NCBI GenBank assembly: GCA_964624165.1
Contig: CAZUWG010000002.1
Location: forward strand, 18,753-82,752
Direction of reading: 5' to 3'
DNA from: OLB19 sp964624165
GTDB taxonomy: Bacteria; Patescibacteriota; Minisyncoccia; Phycocordibacterales; UBA918
DNA: 64,000 nucleotides
In this document: positions 7,869 to 16,638 of the stretch, piece after piece
Layout of the letters: every line of letters starts with the position of its first letter
Position numbering within the stretch: the first letter of the stretch is position 1
Notes under the pieces: generated by a model
What the model was told of the DNA's origin: nothing
The model's input: the letters and a program-made list of their open reading frames with translations, nothing else
Database searches by the model: none
Made by a program: the position numbers and the translations under genes

Positions 7869-9428
7869 TTAGTTGGTGATAGTTACCTCCTGTCCTTCAT
7901 ATAATCCTCGTGCGTCAAAAATAAAACGAGTCGATACATCGATACCACTTTCAATTTCTACTTGAGTGCCTTGGATAGTTTTGTAGGTGATAGGGAGTGC
8001 GCGGACACGATTGTCTTCTACAGTAAAGATAAAGCTATCGTTACCCACAAACTTGATAGCATTAATAGGTACTAAGAGTCGAGCCACTTGTTCTTTAACG
8101 ATGGTATCGTCAGTAAGACTGATGGCGACACTGCTGCCGTTGGTGAGGGTGGTATCGTCAGTAGCGATTTTTATTTCTGTCTTTAAAGTATTTGGGTCAA
8201 TCGCGGGAGAGATGTTGACTACAGTGCCGTCGATACGGCCTTCAATTTTTACTGTTTGGCCAATCTCAAATGAAGCGAGGTCATTCTCACCAGCAAAAAT
8301 TGATACTTCTAAAGAACCATTATTTGCAATTTCTGCGATTGGAGCAAAGGCGCTCACAAAATCACCAGTGTTTACATGAAGAATGTTGACTGTACCGCTG
8401 ATGGGGGTACGCATAATGGTTTTAAACAGACGTGATTGTGCGGCGCGTAAACTGCCGAGAGCTTGTTTTACTTGTGCGTCAGCGGCATTAAGGTCTGGAT
8501 TGGTGGCGCCGATTTGTGCTTTGCGCAACACATCTTCAGCAGTCGTGATAGATCTGCCGGTTGCTTCGAGTGATTGGACGGTGTTTTGTAGAGAAGCTCT
8601 TGTGGCAATCAGGCCAGGAGCAAAACTGCTTACTGCGACTCCATCAAGGGTTTCGTTTTTCACGGCACTGCTGGTGTTGGAGATAAAGATATCCAGGAGC
8701 TCAATCACTGCTCGGGTATGAGTAATTGCGCGCGAAAGTTCTGTTTCGACAGACTCAGAGCTAACAGTTTCTATGCTGTTTTCCCAACTCGTAAGATTCG
8801 CTTCAAGGGCGATTCGTTTGTCGTTGATACGTGGGGCATTGCCAACGTCAATACGCACACCTGGAATCTGTGATCTTGGATTACTAAAAAACCTATCAAT
8901 ATCAAAAATGACGGCAGTGTAGGCAGTGTTATATGCTTGCTTATATACAGTAACCGCGTTTTGCTTGGCGGCCATGAGGTCGTTTTGTGCGTCTTCAACA
9001 CTTACGCGACTAGATGCTTGAGCAGCTAAAGCGGCTTCATATGCACCTTGCGCCTGAAGGACAGCGGCTCTTTCCGCAGAATTTTCAATGCTAGCAATAA
9101 GACTGCCAGCTGCAACGGTGTCGCCAGCTTTAACACTCACGCTAGTGATACGGCCAGCTCCTTCAGACTTGATCGCTGCTTCGCTAACCGCGCGTACTGT
9201 GCCTACAAACTCACGACTATCTGTAGCACTTAAATCAGACACCGTACCAACCCTGACCACAGGGACAGGAGTGGTAAGAGGCTCCTTTGAGGTGTCGGGG
9301 GAAAGAAACTGAGTACCTACAAAAAGAGCCGCGAGTATAAGTAATACTCGGATCGCGTTGTTGCGCTTTGTGAGGGGCCAGACGTAAAAAGAGAGGTCTT
9401 CCCCAACAGCTTTTATAATATTCAGCAT
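7869..9428 (-). CDS. RND adaptor (membrane fusion protein, HlyD/AcrA-like)
   Basis: A 519-aa protein. A TM segment at about residues 27-45 anchors it. It is followed by the barrel-sandwich half EFVGTVRAVSEAAIKSEGAG and GDTVAAGSLIASIEN, a long helical hairpin (about residues 125-350, unusually long), and the second half ISGTVNILHVNTGDFVSAFA. It bridges the RND permease to whatever lies outside the membrane. In diderms that would be TolC, but no such gene is seen here, so in a single-membrane cell it may act as an extracytoplasmic chaperone of the pump. First gene of the two-gene operon, divergent from the 9553 gene. Confidence 0.9.
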   Translation of the reverse strand: MLNIIKAVGEDLSFYVWPLTKRNNAIRVLLILAALFVGTQFLSPDTSKEPLTTPVPVVRVGTVSDLSATDSREFVGTVRAVSEAAIKSEGAGRITSVSVKAGDTVAAGSLIASIENSAERAAVLQAQGAYEAALAAQASSRVSVEDAQNDLMAAKQNAVTVYKQAYNTAYTAVIFDIDRFFSNPRSQIPGVRIDVGNAPRINDKRIALEANLTSWENSIETVSSESVETELSRAITHTRAVIELLDIFISNTSSAVKNETLDGVAVSSFAPGLIATRASLQNTVQSLEATGRSITTAEDVLRKAQIGATNPDLNAADAQVKQALGSLRAAQSRLFKTIMRTPISGTVNILHVNTGDFVSAFAPIAEIANNGSLEVSIFAGENDLASFEIGQTVKIEGRIDGTVVNISPAIDPNTLKTEIKIATDDTTLTNGSSVAISLTDDTIVKEQVARLLVPINAIKFVGNDSFIFTVEDNRVRALPITYKTIQGTQVEIESGIDVSTRFIFDARGLYEGQEVTITN

Positions 9429-9552
9429 AGCATGTATTAATTAGTGAACCGCACAAGGATACTACAAAAAATAGCTTTAGTCAATGCCTAGGGCTCTTTC
9501 TGCAGTAGGTATGATTTGGTGTTTTCGTAAACCTTGTTACAATAACCAGTGT

Positions 9553-9864
9553 ATGTTTGGAAAACTAAAAAACATGGCCATGAAGAAGTTGCTAGATTCG
9601 CAACTCAAAAATGTGCCCGAAGATCAAAAAAAGATGATTATGGAATTGGTGGAAAAAGATCCTGAGCTTTTTAAAAAAATTGCTACGGAGTTACAAGCAG
9701 AAATGAAGGCTAATGGCAGTAATCAAATGAATGCAGCCATGAAGGTATTGCCAAAGTATCAAAAAGAAATTATGGCGATTATGTCACCTGAAATGAAACA
9801 AAAAATGGCGGCAATGGCTGGAGGGGCGCAAGGACGATTTAATCCTGACGGCTCGATTCGCTAG
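9553..9864 (+). CDS. Small helical basic/methionine-rich protein, unknown
   Basis: A 103-aa protein rich in Lys, Met, Glu and Gln and predicted to be almost entirely helical and soluble. Eleven or more Met residues cluster in the C-terminal half (for example MSPEMKQKMAAMAGG). I chose the ATG at 9553 because it has TACAAT at 9538-9543 and a TTGGTG 16 nt before that. The reading frame is open further upstream but that part looks non-coding. No family recognised. A hairpin follows at once. Confidence 0.65.
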   Translation: MFGKLKNMAMKKLLDSQLKNVPEDQKKMIMELVEKDPELFKKIATELQAEMKANGSNQMNAAMKVLPKYQKEIMAIMSPEMKQKMAAMAGGAQGRFNPDGSIR

Positions 9865-9883
9865 TTGGTATCAAGATATGCAC

Positions 9884-9925
9884 AGCAAAAGCGGCGCGGG
9901 AGCAAAGCTCCCGCGCCGCTTTGCT
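9884..9925. terminator. GC-rich hairpin terminator with AAA apex
   Basis: Arms 9884-9903 and 9907-9925 pair fully except for one bulged A. The apex is GCAAAGC. The 3' edge runs into the TATACT -10 box (9925-9930) of the next gene. Confidence 0.8.
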
Positions 9926-9956
9926 ATACTAATAAATATATAAATTAACTGTCTTT

Positions 9957-10532
9957 ATGAAAAACATCCTCGTCCTACTCGGAAATCCAGATAAAGAAAC
10001 GTACTCCGGCAGTATTGCAGACACTTACGAAACTGCCGCTAGAACAGCTGGACACATCGTCTCGCGCGTCAATATAAGCGAACTGGATTTTGATCCTATC
10101 CTTCATAAGGGATATCGTGAAATTCAAGCCCTTGAGCCTGATTTGGTCGAACTTCAAGAAAAATTTCGGGCGGCAGATCATATTGTCATTATCTATCCCA
10201 ACTGGTGGTGTACGATGCCAGCGATTCTTAAAGGACTATTTGATCGTATGTGGCTTCCTGGTTTTGCTTTTAATTTTAACAAACAAACCAAGAAAATTGA
10301 GCAGCACCTTAAAGGCAAGACTGGTCGTGTCATTATTGTAGCTGGTACACATTCGCCCTTTAAAACTTGGTGGAAGTTTGGAGATTACACCAATGAAATT
10401 CAGCACGGCATACTTGGCTTTGCTGGGATCAAGACCGGAGTAACAGCGTTTGGTCCGTGCGAAAAAGTTGATGACGCCAGACGTGCAAAATGGCTCCAAA
10501 AAGTCGCGCTTTTAGCAGAGGCCGGAAAATAG
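9957..10532 (+). CDS. NAD(P)H quinone oxidoreductase, flavodoxin-like fold
   Basis: A 191-aa protein of the MdaB/KefF/NQO1-like family, which reduces quinones or similar acceptors with two electrons using NAD(P)H and FMN/FAD. Features: N-terminal beta strand NILVLLGNPDKET with the flavin phosphate loop, DHIVIIYPNWWCTMPAILKG (the active-site WW segment), FDRMWLPGFAF, and VIIVAGTHSP. The TATACT box at 9925-9930 gives a leader of about 20 nt. Stands alone between two hairpins. Confidence 0.88.
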   Translation: MKNILVLLGNPDKETYSGSIADTYETAARTAGHIVSRVNISELDFDPILHKGYREIQALEPDLVELQEKFRAADHIVIIYPNWWCTMPAILKGLFDRMWLPGFAFNFNKQTKKIEQHLKGKTGRVIIVAGTHSPFKTWWKFGDYTNEIQHGILGFAGIKTGVTAFGPCEKVDDARRAKWLQKVALLAEAGK

Positions 10533-10597
10533 CCTCTGACCGCCTACTTTCAGCTGACAGTTTTTATTTTTCTAAAATCTGTTAAGCTAGACCCACT

Positions 10598-11698
10598 ATG
10601 TCATTATCGGTCGGAATTGTCGGGTTGCCAAACGTTGGGAAATCAACGCTTTTTAATGCTTTAACGAGAAAAGAAGTTTTGATGGCGAATTATCCTTTTG
10701 CCACTATTGACCCATCTGTGGGAGTGGTGCAAGTGCCTGATCATCGACTCGCCACACTTGCGACGATCTCAAAAAGTGAAAAGACTGTGCCGGCCATTGT
10801 GGAGTTTGTGGATATTGCCGGTTTGGTAAAAGGCGCTTCGGCTGGTGAGGGTCTTGGAAATCAGTTTTTAAGTAATATTCGTGAGGTCAACATGATTGCA
10901 GAAGTAGTACGGATTTTTGAAGACGAGGATATTCATCATGTCGCTGGCGCGATTGATCCCATGTCTGATATTGAGGTGATCAACCTAGAGCTGATCTTGG
11001 CGGATCAAGAAACCGTCGCCAAACGTCTGTCTTCACTTGAACGAGATGTGCGACGAGGAGACAAGACATCACTTCTTGAAAAAAGTGTACTGGAAGAAGT
11101 AGATCGCACACTCGCGAAAGGTCAGATGGCCAACACTCTTTCGCTTACAAAAGAAGAACAAAAGATTTTGAAAAGCCTCAACCTTCTGACGGTAAAGAAA
11201 ATACTTTATGTTTGCAATAAAAAAACGGGTGCGTTTAATATCGACGAACAAAATGATGCGCGGTGGCAAGAGCTGGTCTCGTTCTTTGAAACCACTGGTG
11301 CAGCCTATGTCGTGGTAGATGCAGGCGTGGAGCATGAGCTCAAAGATATGGAAGAAGATGAAAAAATGGAGTTTCGTCGCGAGTATGGCGCGCAAGATAG
11401 TGGAATTGACGGCTTGATTCGTGAAAGTTATCGCGCGCTAGGACTTATTAGCTACTTTACCACCGGAGAAAAAGAGACGCGCGCGTGGACTATTAAGGAG
11501 GGAAGTACAGCGCCTGAGGCGGCTGGCGTCATTCATACTGATTTTCAAAACAAGTTTATTAGAGCGCAGGTGGTCAATTTTGAGGACCTAGTAAACGCTG
11601 GCTCGCTTGCCGCTGCGCGTGAGGCAGGGAAGGTGAAGACGGAAGGGAAAGAGTACGTTGTCAAAAATGGTGATGTGATGGAGTTTTTGCACTCATAA
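10598..11698 (+). CDS. ychF: Redox-responsive ribosome-associated ATPase YchF/OLA1
   Basis: A 366-aa Obg-related P-loop protein of usual length. G1 is GLPNVGKSTLFNAL at residues 7-20, the switch region is YPFATIDPSVGVV, and G3 is DIAGLVKGASAGEGLGNQFL. The G4 position lacks the NKxD of GTPases, as in YchF, which prefers ATP. A coiled-coil insert lies around residues 130-195 and the C-terminal TGS domain includes FTTGEKETRAWTI. It binds ribosomes. Its stop codon lies inside the 5' arm of the terminator hairpin. Confidence 0.95.
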   Translation: MSLSVGIVGLPNVGKSTLFNALTRKEVLMANYPFATIDPSVGVVQVPDHRLATLATISKSEKTVPAIVEFVDIAGLVKGASAGEGLGNQFLSNIREVNMIAEVVRIFEDEDIHHVAGAIDPMSDIEVINLELILADQETVAKRLSSLERDVRRGDKTSLLEKSVLEEVDRTLAKGQMANTLSLTKEEQKILKSLNLLTVKKILYVCNKKTGAFNIDEQNDARWQELVSFFETTGAAYVVVDAGVEHELKDMEEDEKMEFRREYGAQDSGIDGLIRESYRALGLISYFTTGEKETRAWTIKEGSTAPEAAGVIHTDFQNKFIRAQVVNFEDLVNAGSLAAAREAGKVKTEGKEYVVKNGDVMEFLHS

Positions 11699-11737
11699 CA
11701 CAAAGGGGCGGGAGCGAAGCTCCCGCCCCTTTGTGTT
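11697..11737. terminator. Perfect 19-bp hairpin with GAA apex
   Basis: Arms 11697-11715 and 11719-11737 are perfectly complementary with loop GAA (core GCGAAGC). The 5' arm includes the ychF stop codon and the last base of the 3' arm begins the TAGAAT -10 box of the next gene. Confidence 0.88.
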
Positions 11738-11748
11738 AGAATTACCAC

Positions 11749-12291
11749 ATGCATCATCTACTGCGAGTGATAAAACGTGCGCCACAAACACTTCTCCTAT
11801 TGCCGTTTATCACAGCTTTTATTCTCACTGTCGTGCTTTGGTTGCAAAATCCGGGGCTTTATTTTTCATTACTTTTTTCTTCAAGTCTTTCGTTTAATGA
11901 ACGACTGCATTTTTTAGGAGGTATCTACACCTCACTTCTTACTAATTTTTCAGTTTTTGGCGCAGTAGCAACGGTGATGCTGGCGGCGCTTTTTGCTCTT
12001 TATCTGCTCTTGTTTATACTGTACGTCAAGCGAAGCAAAGGAGCTAATGGTGTAAAAAGTGGAGCGATTGGAATGATGGGTTTTATAGCCGGGCTTTTTG
12101 GAGTGGGCTGTGCGGCATGCGGAGTGGTAATTTTTTCTAGCCTGCTTGGGCTTTTTGGAGGCGTCGCTCTTCTTGCTGTACTGCCGTTTGAAGGGGCGGA
12201 GTTTGCACTGCTCGGGTCATTTATTATGGTTATCGGCATTTTCTATCTCCTACGAAGACTGGACGATCCGCTGGTATGTCCTATTGAGTAG
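11749..12291 (+). CDS. Unrecognised multi-pass membrane protein with Cys pair
   Basis: A 180-aa protein with about five TM segments. The segment GLFGVGCAACGVVIFSSLLG carries a conserved-looking CxxC inside a membrane helix, suggestive of a redox or metal-binding role, but this is not proven. The start has TAGAAT at 11737-11742, 6 nt upstream, so it is probably leaderless. The next gene follows 17 nt downstream with its own TATACT box. Confidence 0.7.
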   Translation: MHHLLRVIKRAPQTLLLLPFITAFILTVVLWLQNPGLYFSLLFSSSLSFNERLHFLGGIYTSLLTNFSVFGAVATVMLAALFALYLLLFILYVKRSKGANGVKSGAIGMMGFIAGLFGVGCAACGVVIFSSLLGLFGGVALLAVLPFEGAEFALLGSFIMVIGIFYLLRRLDDPLVCPIE

Positions 12292-12308
12292 CGTTATACT
12301 ATAGGTAT

Positions 12309-13187
12309 ATGAAAACACATACACCAAAACACGTCGCGTTGCAGCTGGCGTCTCTTATTACACTCTATGTTTCCCTCACCGCATTTTTAGTGGTGGCCTT
12401 TGGAGTCATAGACTTGACCTTCAAGGATGTGATTGATAGCTGGGAGTATACCAGCACCCAAGGAAGTGTCCGCTTTTCAATTGCACTGTTGGTGGTATTT
12501 TTTCCTGCCTATCTCTTTTTGACACGAAAGACCAATCAGGTGAAACGAAGTGAGGACTCCACCTACGCTACGCTCACAAAATGGCTCGTCTACCTTTCCT
12601 TAGTGGTAGGGGGATTGGTTTTCTTGGGTAACTTAGTGGCGGTTTTGTATGCCTTTCTTGAAGGAGAGATTACGACTCGTTTTATTCTCAAGTCTGGCTC
12701 TTTGGCACTAATGATCGGTTTTGCTGGCTTTTATTATATTAAGGATGCGCAAGAGTATTGGCAAACACACGAGCGACAATCTCTATTTGCCGGCGCAGTG
12801 GCGAGTATTCTGGTCGCTGTAGTGCTTGTATTTGGCTTTGTCTCTCTTGATACTCCTGCCGAAGTGCGAGAGCAGCGTATAGATGATATTCAGGTGAATG
12901 ATTTACAAAATATACAATACAGCATTGAAGAGTATTATCGCCTCAATGAAGTGCTGCCATCTGATTTGAAGGCAGTTGGTGAGTACCAACCACCAGAAGG
13001 ACGAGCTGCATATACGTATCACGTAGTAGATGCTACGAGCTATGAATTGTGCGCCACCTTTACTACCGATAATACGGCACAACGAGGCATGAGCACTCGG
13101 CCAGTACCAGTATTTGATATGTATTCTTGGGAACACGGGGTGGGTGAGGAGTGCTTTACTCGGCGGATCGAGAGATTGAAAATGTAA
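12309..13187 (+). CDS. DUF5671-like membrane protein with extracytoplasmic tail
   Basis: A 292-aa protein with about five TM helices between residues 10 and 180, resembling the DUF5671 membrane family common in Parcubacteria (assigned by memory of its pattern). It is followed by a soluble C-terminal part. Residues about 195-220 (VNDLQNIQYSIEEYYRLNE) look like the N-terminal helix region of pseudopilin-type domains. TATACT at 12295-12300 lies 8 nt before the ATG. Function unknown. Confidence 0.72.
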   Translation: MKTHTPKHVALQLASLITLYVSLTAFLVVAFGVIDLTFKDVIDSWEYTSTQGSVRFSIALLVVFFPAYLFLTRKTNQVKRSEDSTYATLTKWLVYLSLVVGGLVFLGNLVAVLYAFLEGEITTRFILKSGSLALMIGFAGFYYIKDAQEYWQTHERQSLFAGAVASILVAVVLVFGFVSLDTPAEVREQRIDDIQVNDLQNIQYSIEEYYRLNEVLPSDLKAVGEYQPPEGRAAYTYHVVDATSYELCATFTTDNTAQRGMSTRPVPVFDMYSWEHGVGEECFTRRIERLKM

Positions 13188-13189
13188 TT

Positions 13190-13558
13190 ATGAATGAAAA
13201 AAGTTTGCGTACACCTTCTACCGACACAGCGTATCAACATATAAAAGCTAAGCGAATCAACGAAGGGTACAACGGATGTCCTTTATGCGAAGAGGTAACT
13301 CTTCAAGAGTTTGAGCACTGGCGCTTGGTGGCAAATGAATATCCTTACGATCGAATTGCTGAGATACACCATATGCTCATTCCCAAAGCTCATGTTGATC
13401 AAGTTGGTGTTTCTTCGCTTGCCTGGCAAGAGTACGCAGCACTGAAGGAAACATTTATCAGCGAAAATTACGGGTACATTTTAGAAACAACACATAAAAA
13501 TAAATCCGTACCAAGACATTTTCATGTGCATTTGATTGTGGTGAAGGAGGAGGTGTAG
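13190..13558 (+). CDS. HIT-family protein
   Basis: A 122-aa protein of the histidine-triad superfamily. It has CPLCEE (a cysteine pair like that of HIT proteins), EIHHMLIPKAHV (the strand before the active site) and the triad RHFHVHLIV near the C-terminus. HIT proteins hydrolyse or transfer nucleotides from phosphoramidate and dinucleotide substrates. The ATG at 13190 is chosen because it follows the upstream stop by 2 nt. The substrate cannot be told from sequence. Confidence 0.8.
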   Translation: MNEKSLRTPSTDTAYQHIKAKRINEGYNGCPLCEEVTLQEFEHWRLVANEYPYDRIAEIHHMLIPKAHVDQVGVSSLAWQEYAALKETFISENYGYILETTHKNKSVPRHFHVHLIVVKEEV

Positions 13559-13559
13559 A

Positions 13560-13596
13560 AAAACAGGCGGCGAGGCTTTGCCTCGCCGCCTGTTTT
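13560..13596. terminator. Perfect 17-bp hairpin with TTT apex
   Basis: Arms 13560-13576 and 13580-13596, loop TTT (core GCTTTGC), ending in a T-run. Confidence 0.85.
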
Positions 13597-13631
13597 CCAT
13601 TCTCACTAAACTGTGGCACAATGATTTCACT

Positions 13632-16487
13632 ATGCACAAAAAATTTGATCACAAAGCGCTTGAGCAAAAATGGCAAAATGACTGGTCGGAATCAAAGGTG
13701 TACCGCACTGATTCTGCTTCAAAAAAGCCGAAAGTCTTTGTACTTGATATGTTCCCTTATCCCTCTGGAGAAGGGCTGCATGTCGGTCATCCGAAAGGGT
13801 TTATCGCGACTGATATTTATTCGCGAATGAAGCGAATGAATGGATTTGAAGTGCTTCACCCAATGGGGTGGGACGCGTTTGGCTTGCCGGCTGAAAACTA
13901 TGCCCTCAAGAATAAAGTGCATCCAAGAGTGGCGGTTGATAAAAATATCGCCAACTTCAAATCTCAGCTTTCAAAACTCGGTCTCGATTATGATTGGTCA
14001 CGAGAAATTAATACGACGGATCCCCATTTTTATAAGTGGACACAATGGATTTTTATTCAGTTGTTTAAAAAAGGTTTAGCCTATGAGAGTCATGAGCCGA
14101 TCAACTGGTGTCCAGGGTGTCAGACCGGCCTCGCCAATGAAGACCTCGAGAGCGATGGCACCTGCGAACGGTGCGGCAGTGTGGTTGAAAAACGACCAAT
14201 GCGGCAGTGGGTTTTGAAGATTCGTGAGTATGCGGATCGGATGCTTGAAGATCTTGATACGCTTGAGTGGCCAGAACATATTAAAGAAGCCCAACGCAAC
14301 TGGATTGGACGCTCAGAAGGCGCTGAAATCGATTTTGCACTCTCGTCAGGAGATATTGTCACTGTCTTTACCACTAGACCAGACACGCTGTTTGGCGCTA
14401 CCTATATGGTATTAGCGCCAGAGCACGAGCTAGTACAAAAAAATAAAGACACCGTCAGCAATTGGGAAGAAGTGTCCGCCTACATTACAAAAGCTGCCAA
14501 CAAAAAAGAGATGGATCGTCTTGATGACACCAGGGAAAAAACCGGCGTAAAGCTTGAAGGCATTACTGCCACCAATCCAGCCAGCGGAGAAGAAATACCC
14601 GTCTATATAGCTGACTACGTACTAGCTAGCTACGGAACTGGGGCAATCATGGCCGTCCCCGCGCATGATGAACGCGACTATGCATTTGCAAATAAGTTTG
14701 GAATTGAAATACGTCCAGTAATACGAAAAGTATTTGGAGAACCACTTTCCAATCCAGTACCGCGTACAGCTGTAGGTGCAATCGTACACGACACTAAGAC
14801 AGATAAGTATTTAATACAGTACTCGCACGAGTTTGAAAAGCATTCCTTTATTTTTGGTGGTTTAGAAGCAGGTGAAACCTATGCTGAAGCAGCTGTGCGG
14901 GAAACTTTAGAAGAGACTGGTTATCATACCCAATTTGTGCGTTATATCACCGAAGAAACTGAATCGCATTTCTACCACCCGGGCAAAAAAATTAACAGAG
15001 CGCTTGTGAGTCGTCGAGTATTGCTTGAGTTAACTAATGATGTACCAGAGTCAGTGTCTCAAGAAGAGCTCGCAAAGCAAAAGCCAGTCTGGTTAACGGT
15101 CGATGAACTACGCACAAAATTAGTCGACATTTTAGAAGAGAAATACGCCATCGAGCAATTGTTTAACCCTCATCCATACACCAGCGACGGCACTCTGTGC
15201 CATTCTGGTGAGTTCGATGGCCTGGATTCCGAACAAGCCAAGCAGGCTATTGTTGAAAAAGTTGGCGGACGGATTACTAAGACGTACAAAATTAAAGATT
15301 GGGTCTTTTCACGTCAGCGCTATTGGGGTGAACCTTTCCCGATAGTACACGCAGAAGATGGGAAGGCGTATCCGGTCGCGTTTGAGCAGCTCCCCGTGGA
15401 GTTACCAGAAGTGGAGCACTATGAGCCAGCGGGAGATGGGCAGTCGCCTTTAGCGACCATCCCGGACTGGGTAAATGTCACTGGCTACCTCAATGAAGCA
15501 GGTGATTTTGTGGTAGCAAATGAAGCACCTGCTGGCAAAACTCTCATGAAGGGTAAGCGAGAGACCAACACCATGCCACAATGGGCAGGCAGTAGCTGGT
15601 ATTACCTGCGTTATATCGATCCTCAAAACGAAGACGTGTTGGTTGACTCAGTAAAAGAAAAAGACTGGCAACCGGTTGATGTGTATGTTGGTGGTGATCA
15701 CGCAGTGCGTCACCTTATTTACGCGCGTTTTTGGCACAAGTTTCTCTACGATATTAATGTCGTCTCGACACTTGAGCCGTTCCAGCGACTTGAATTCCTT
15801 GGATTTATTTTGGCCGAAGATGGTCGAAAAATGAGCAAACGGTGGGGGAATGTAATCAACCCTGACGATATTGTGGCTTTGGTAGGAGCCGATACGCTTC
15901 GTATCTACGAGATGTTTATGGGACCATTTGAAAATACGATTGCTTGGAGCCAAAATGGTGTAGTAGGAGCGCGGCGCTTTTTGGAGCGCGTCAATGGACT
16001 TTCAGAGCACATAAAAGATGAAGAAACGAAAAGCATCACGGCGTTACTTCATAAAACTATCAAGAAAATACGAGATGATATTGAAGGCTTTAAATTTAAT
16101 ACCGCCGTGAGCGCTATGATGGTGTACCTAAACGAGGCGGAAAAAGCTGGCATCACAAAAGAAAATTATCTATCATTCCTCAAACTTTTGGCCCCGTTTG
16201 CGCCCCACCTTACCGAAGAGCTCTGGCGTCAGGCTGGTGAGAAAAATAGTATTCACACAGCCTCTTTCCCGGTGTACGAAGAAACACTTGCTAAAGATGA
16301 AACTGTTACTATTGGGGTACAGGTCAATGGAAAAGTGCGAGGCGATATTGTAATTGCGCCTGATGCGACAGAAGAAGAAGCACTTAAAGAAGCCCGAGCG
16401 CACGAGAATGTGGAAAAGTGGCTTAAAGGAGCTGCGTTGAAAAAGGTTATTTACCGACCAGGAAAGATTTTAAATGTGATTGTATAA
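13632..16487 (+). CDS. leuS: Leucyl-tRNA synthetase with a Nudix domain inserted in the editing domain
   Basis: A 951-aa class I synthetase that charges tRNA-Leu. HIGH motif: PYPSGEGLHVGHPKG at about residue 40. KMSKS motif: DGRKMSKRWGN. The zinc-knuckle region has CPGC and CERC. The CP1 editing domain is present, with TTRPDTLFGATY and GTGAIMAVPAHDERDYAFA. Between IEIRPVI (residue 364) and NPHPYTSDG (from residue 512), where ordinary LeuRS has a short linker, there is a complete Nudix fold. Its box runs G409 to Y431 (GGLEAGE, then RETLEETGY), with all catalytic acidic residues. After it the usual LeuRS sequence resumes (HSGEFDG, DWVFSRQRYWGEPFPI). The start at 13632 gives normal LeuRS N-terminal spacing and has CACAAT 9 nt upstream. 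Single-gene unit between two hairpins. Confidence 0.95.
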   Translation: MHKKFDHKALEQKWQNDWSESKVYRTDSASKKPKVFVLDMFPYPSGEGLHVGHPKGFIATDIYSRMKRMNGFEVLHPMGWDAFGLPAENYALKNKVHPRVAVDKNIANFKSQLSKLGLDYDWSREINTTDPHFYKWTQWIFIQLFKKGLAYESHEPINWCPGCQTGLANEDLESDGTCERCGSVVEKRPMRQWVLKIREYADRMLEDLDTLEWPEHIKEAQRNWIGRSEGAEIDFALSSGDIVTVFTTRPDTLFGATYMVLAPEHELVQKNKDTVSNWEEVSAYITKAANKKEMDRLDDTREKTGVKLEGITATNPASGEEIPVYIADYVLASYGTGAIMAVPAHDERDYAFANKFGIEIRPVIRKVFGEPLSNPVPRTAVGAIVHDTKTDKYLIQYSHEFEKHSFIFGGLEAGETYAEAAVRETLEETGYHTQFVRYITEETESHFYHPGKKINRALVSRRVLLELTNDVPESVSQEELAKQKPVWLTVDELRTKLVDILEEKYAIEQLFNPHPYTSDGTLCHSGEFDGLDSEQAKQAIVEKVGGRITKTYKIKDWVFSRQRYWGEPFPIVHAEDGKAYPVAFEQLPVELPEVEHYEPAGDGQSPLATIPDWVNVTGYLNEAGDFVVANEAPAGKTLMKGKRETNTMPQWAGSSWYYLRYIDPQNEDVLVDSVKEKDWQPVDVYVGGDHAVRHLIYARFWHKFLYDINVVSTLEPFQRLEFLGFILAEDGRKMSKRWGNVINPDDIVALVGADTLRIYEMFMGPFENTIAWSQNGVVGARRFLERVNGLSEHIKDEETKSITALLHKTIKKIRDDIEGFKFNTAVSAMMVYLNEAEKAGITKENYLSFLKLLAPFAPHLTEELWRQAGEKNSIHTASFPVYEETLAKDETVTIGVQVNGKVRGDIVIAPDATEEEALKEARAHENVEKWLKGAALKKVIYRPGKILNVIV

Positions 16488-16493
16488 GGGTAA

Positions 16494-16536
16494 AACCATA
16501 AAGGCGAGGAAGCGAAGCTTCCCCGCCTTTATGGTT
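16494..16536. terminator. 20-bp hairpin, one mismatch, GAA apex
   Basis: Arms 16494-16513 and 16517-16536 with loop GAA (core GCGAAGC), one A/C mismatch. Ends leuS. Confidence 0.83.
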
Positions 16537-16547
16537 GCTCTACACTG

Positions 16548-16576
16548 TTGACCAGCAGTCAACCCTATGTTATAAA
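16548..16576 (+). promoter_or_regulatory. Canonical sigma-70-type promoter with inverted repeat over the -35
   Basis: TTGACC at 16548-16553, a 17-nt spacer, and TATAAA at 16571-16576. The -35 lies inside the inverted repeat GTTGAC-CAGCA-GTCAAC (16547-16563), a possible operator. Downstream in the leader, AGCAAC-GCAA-GTTGCT (16595-16610) can form a small RNA hairpin before the ATG at 16639. Confidence 0.75.
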
Positions 16577-16638
16577 TAAGCCTAACGCATAGAGAGCAAC
16601 GCAAGTTGCTTTGAACAAAATAGCAAATTAATGAAGTT

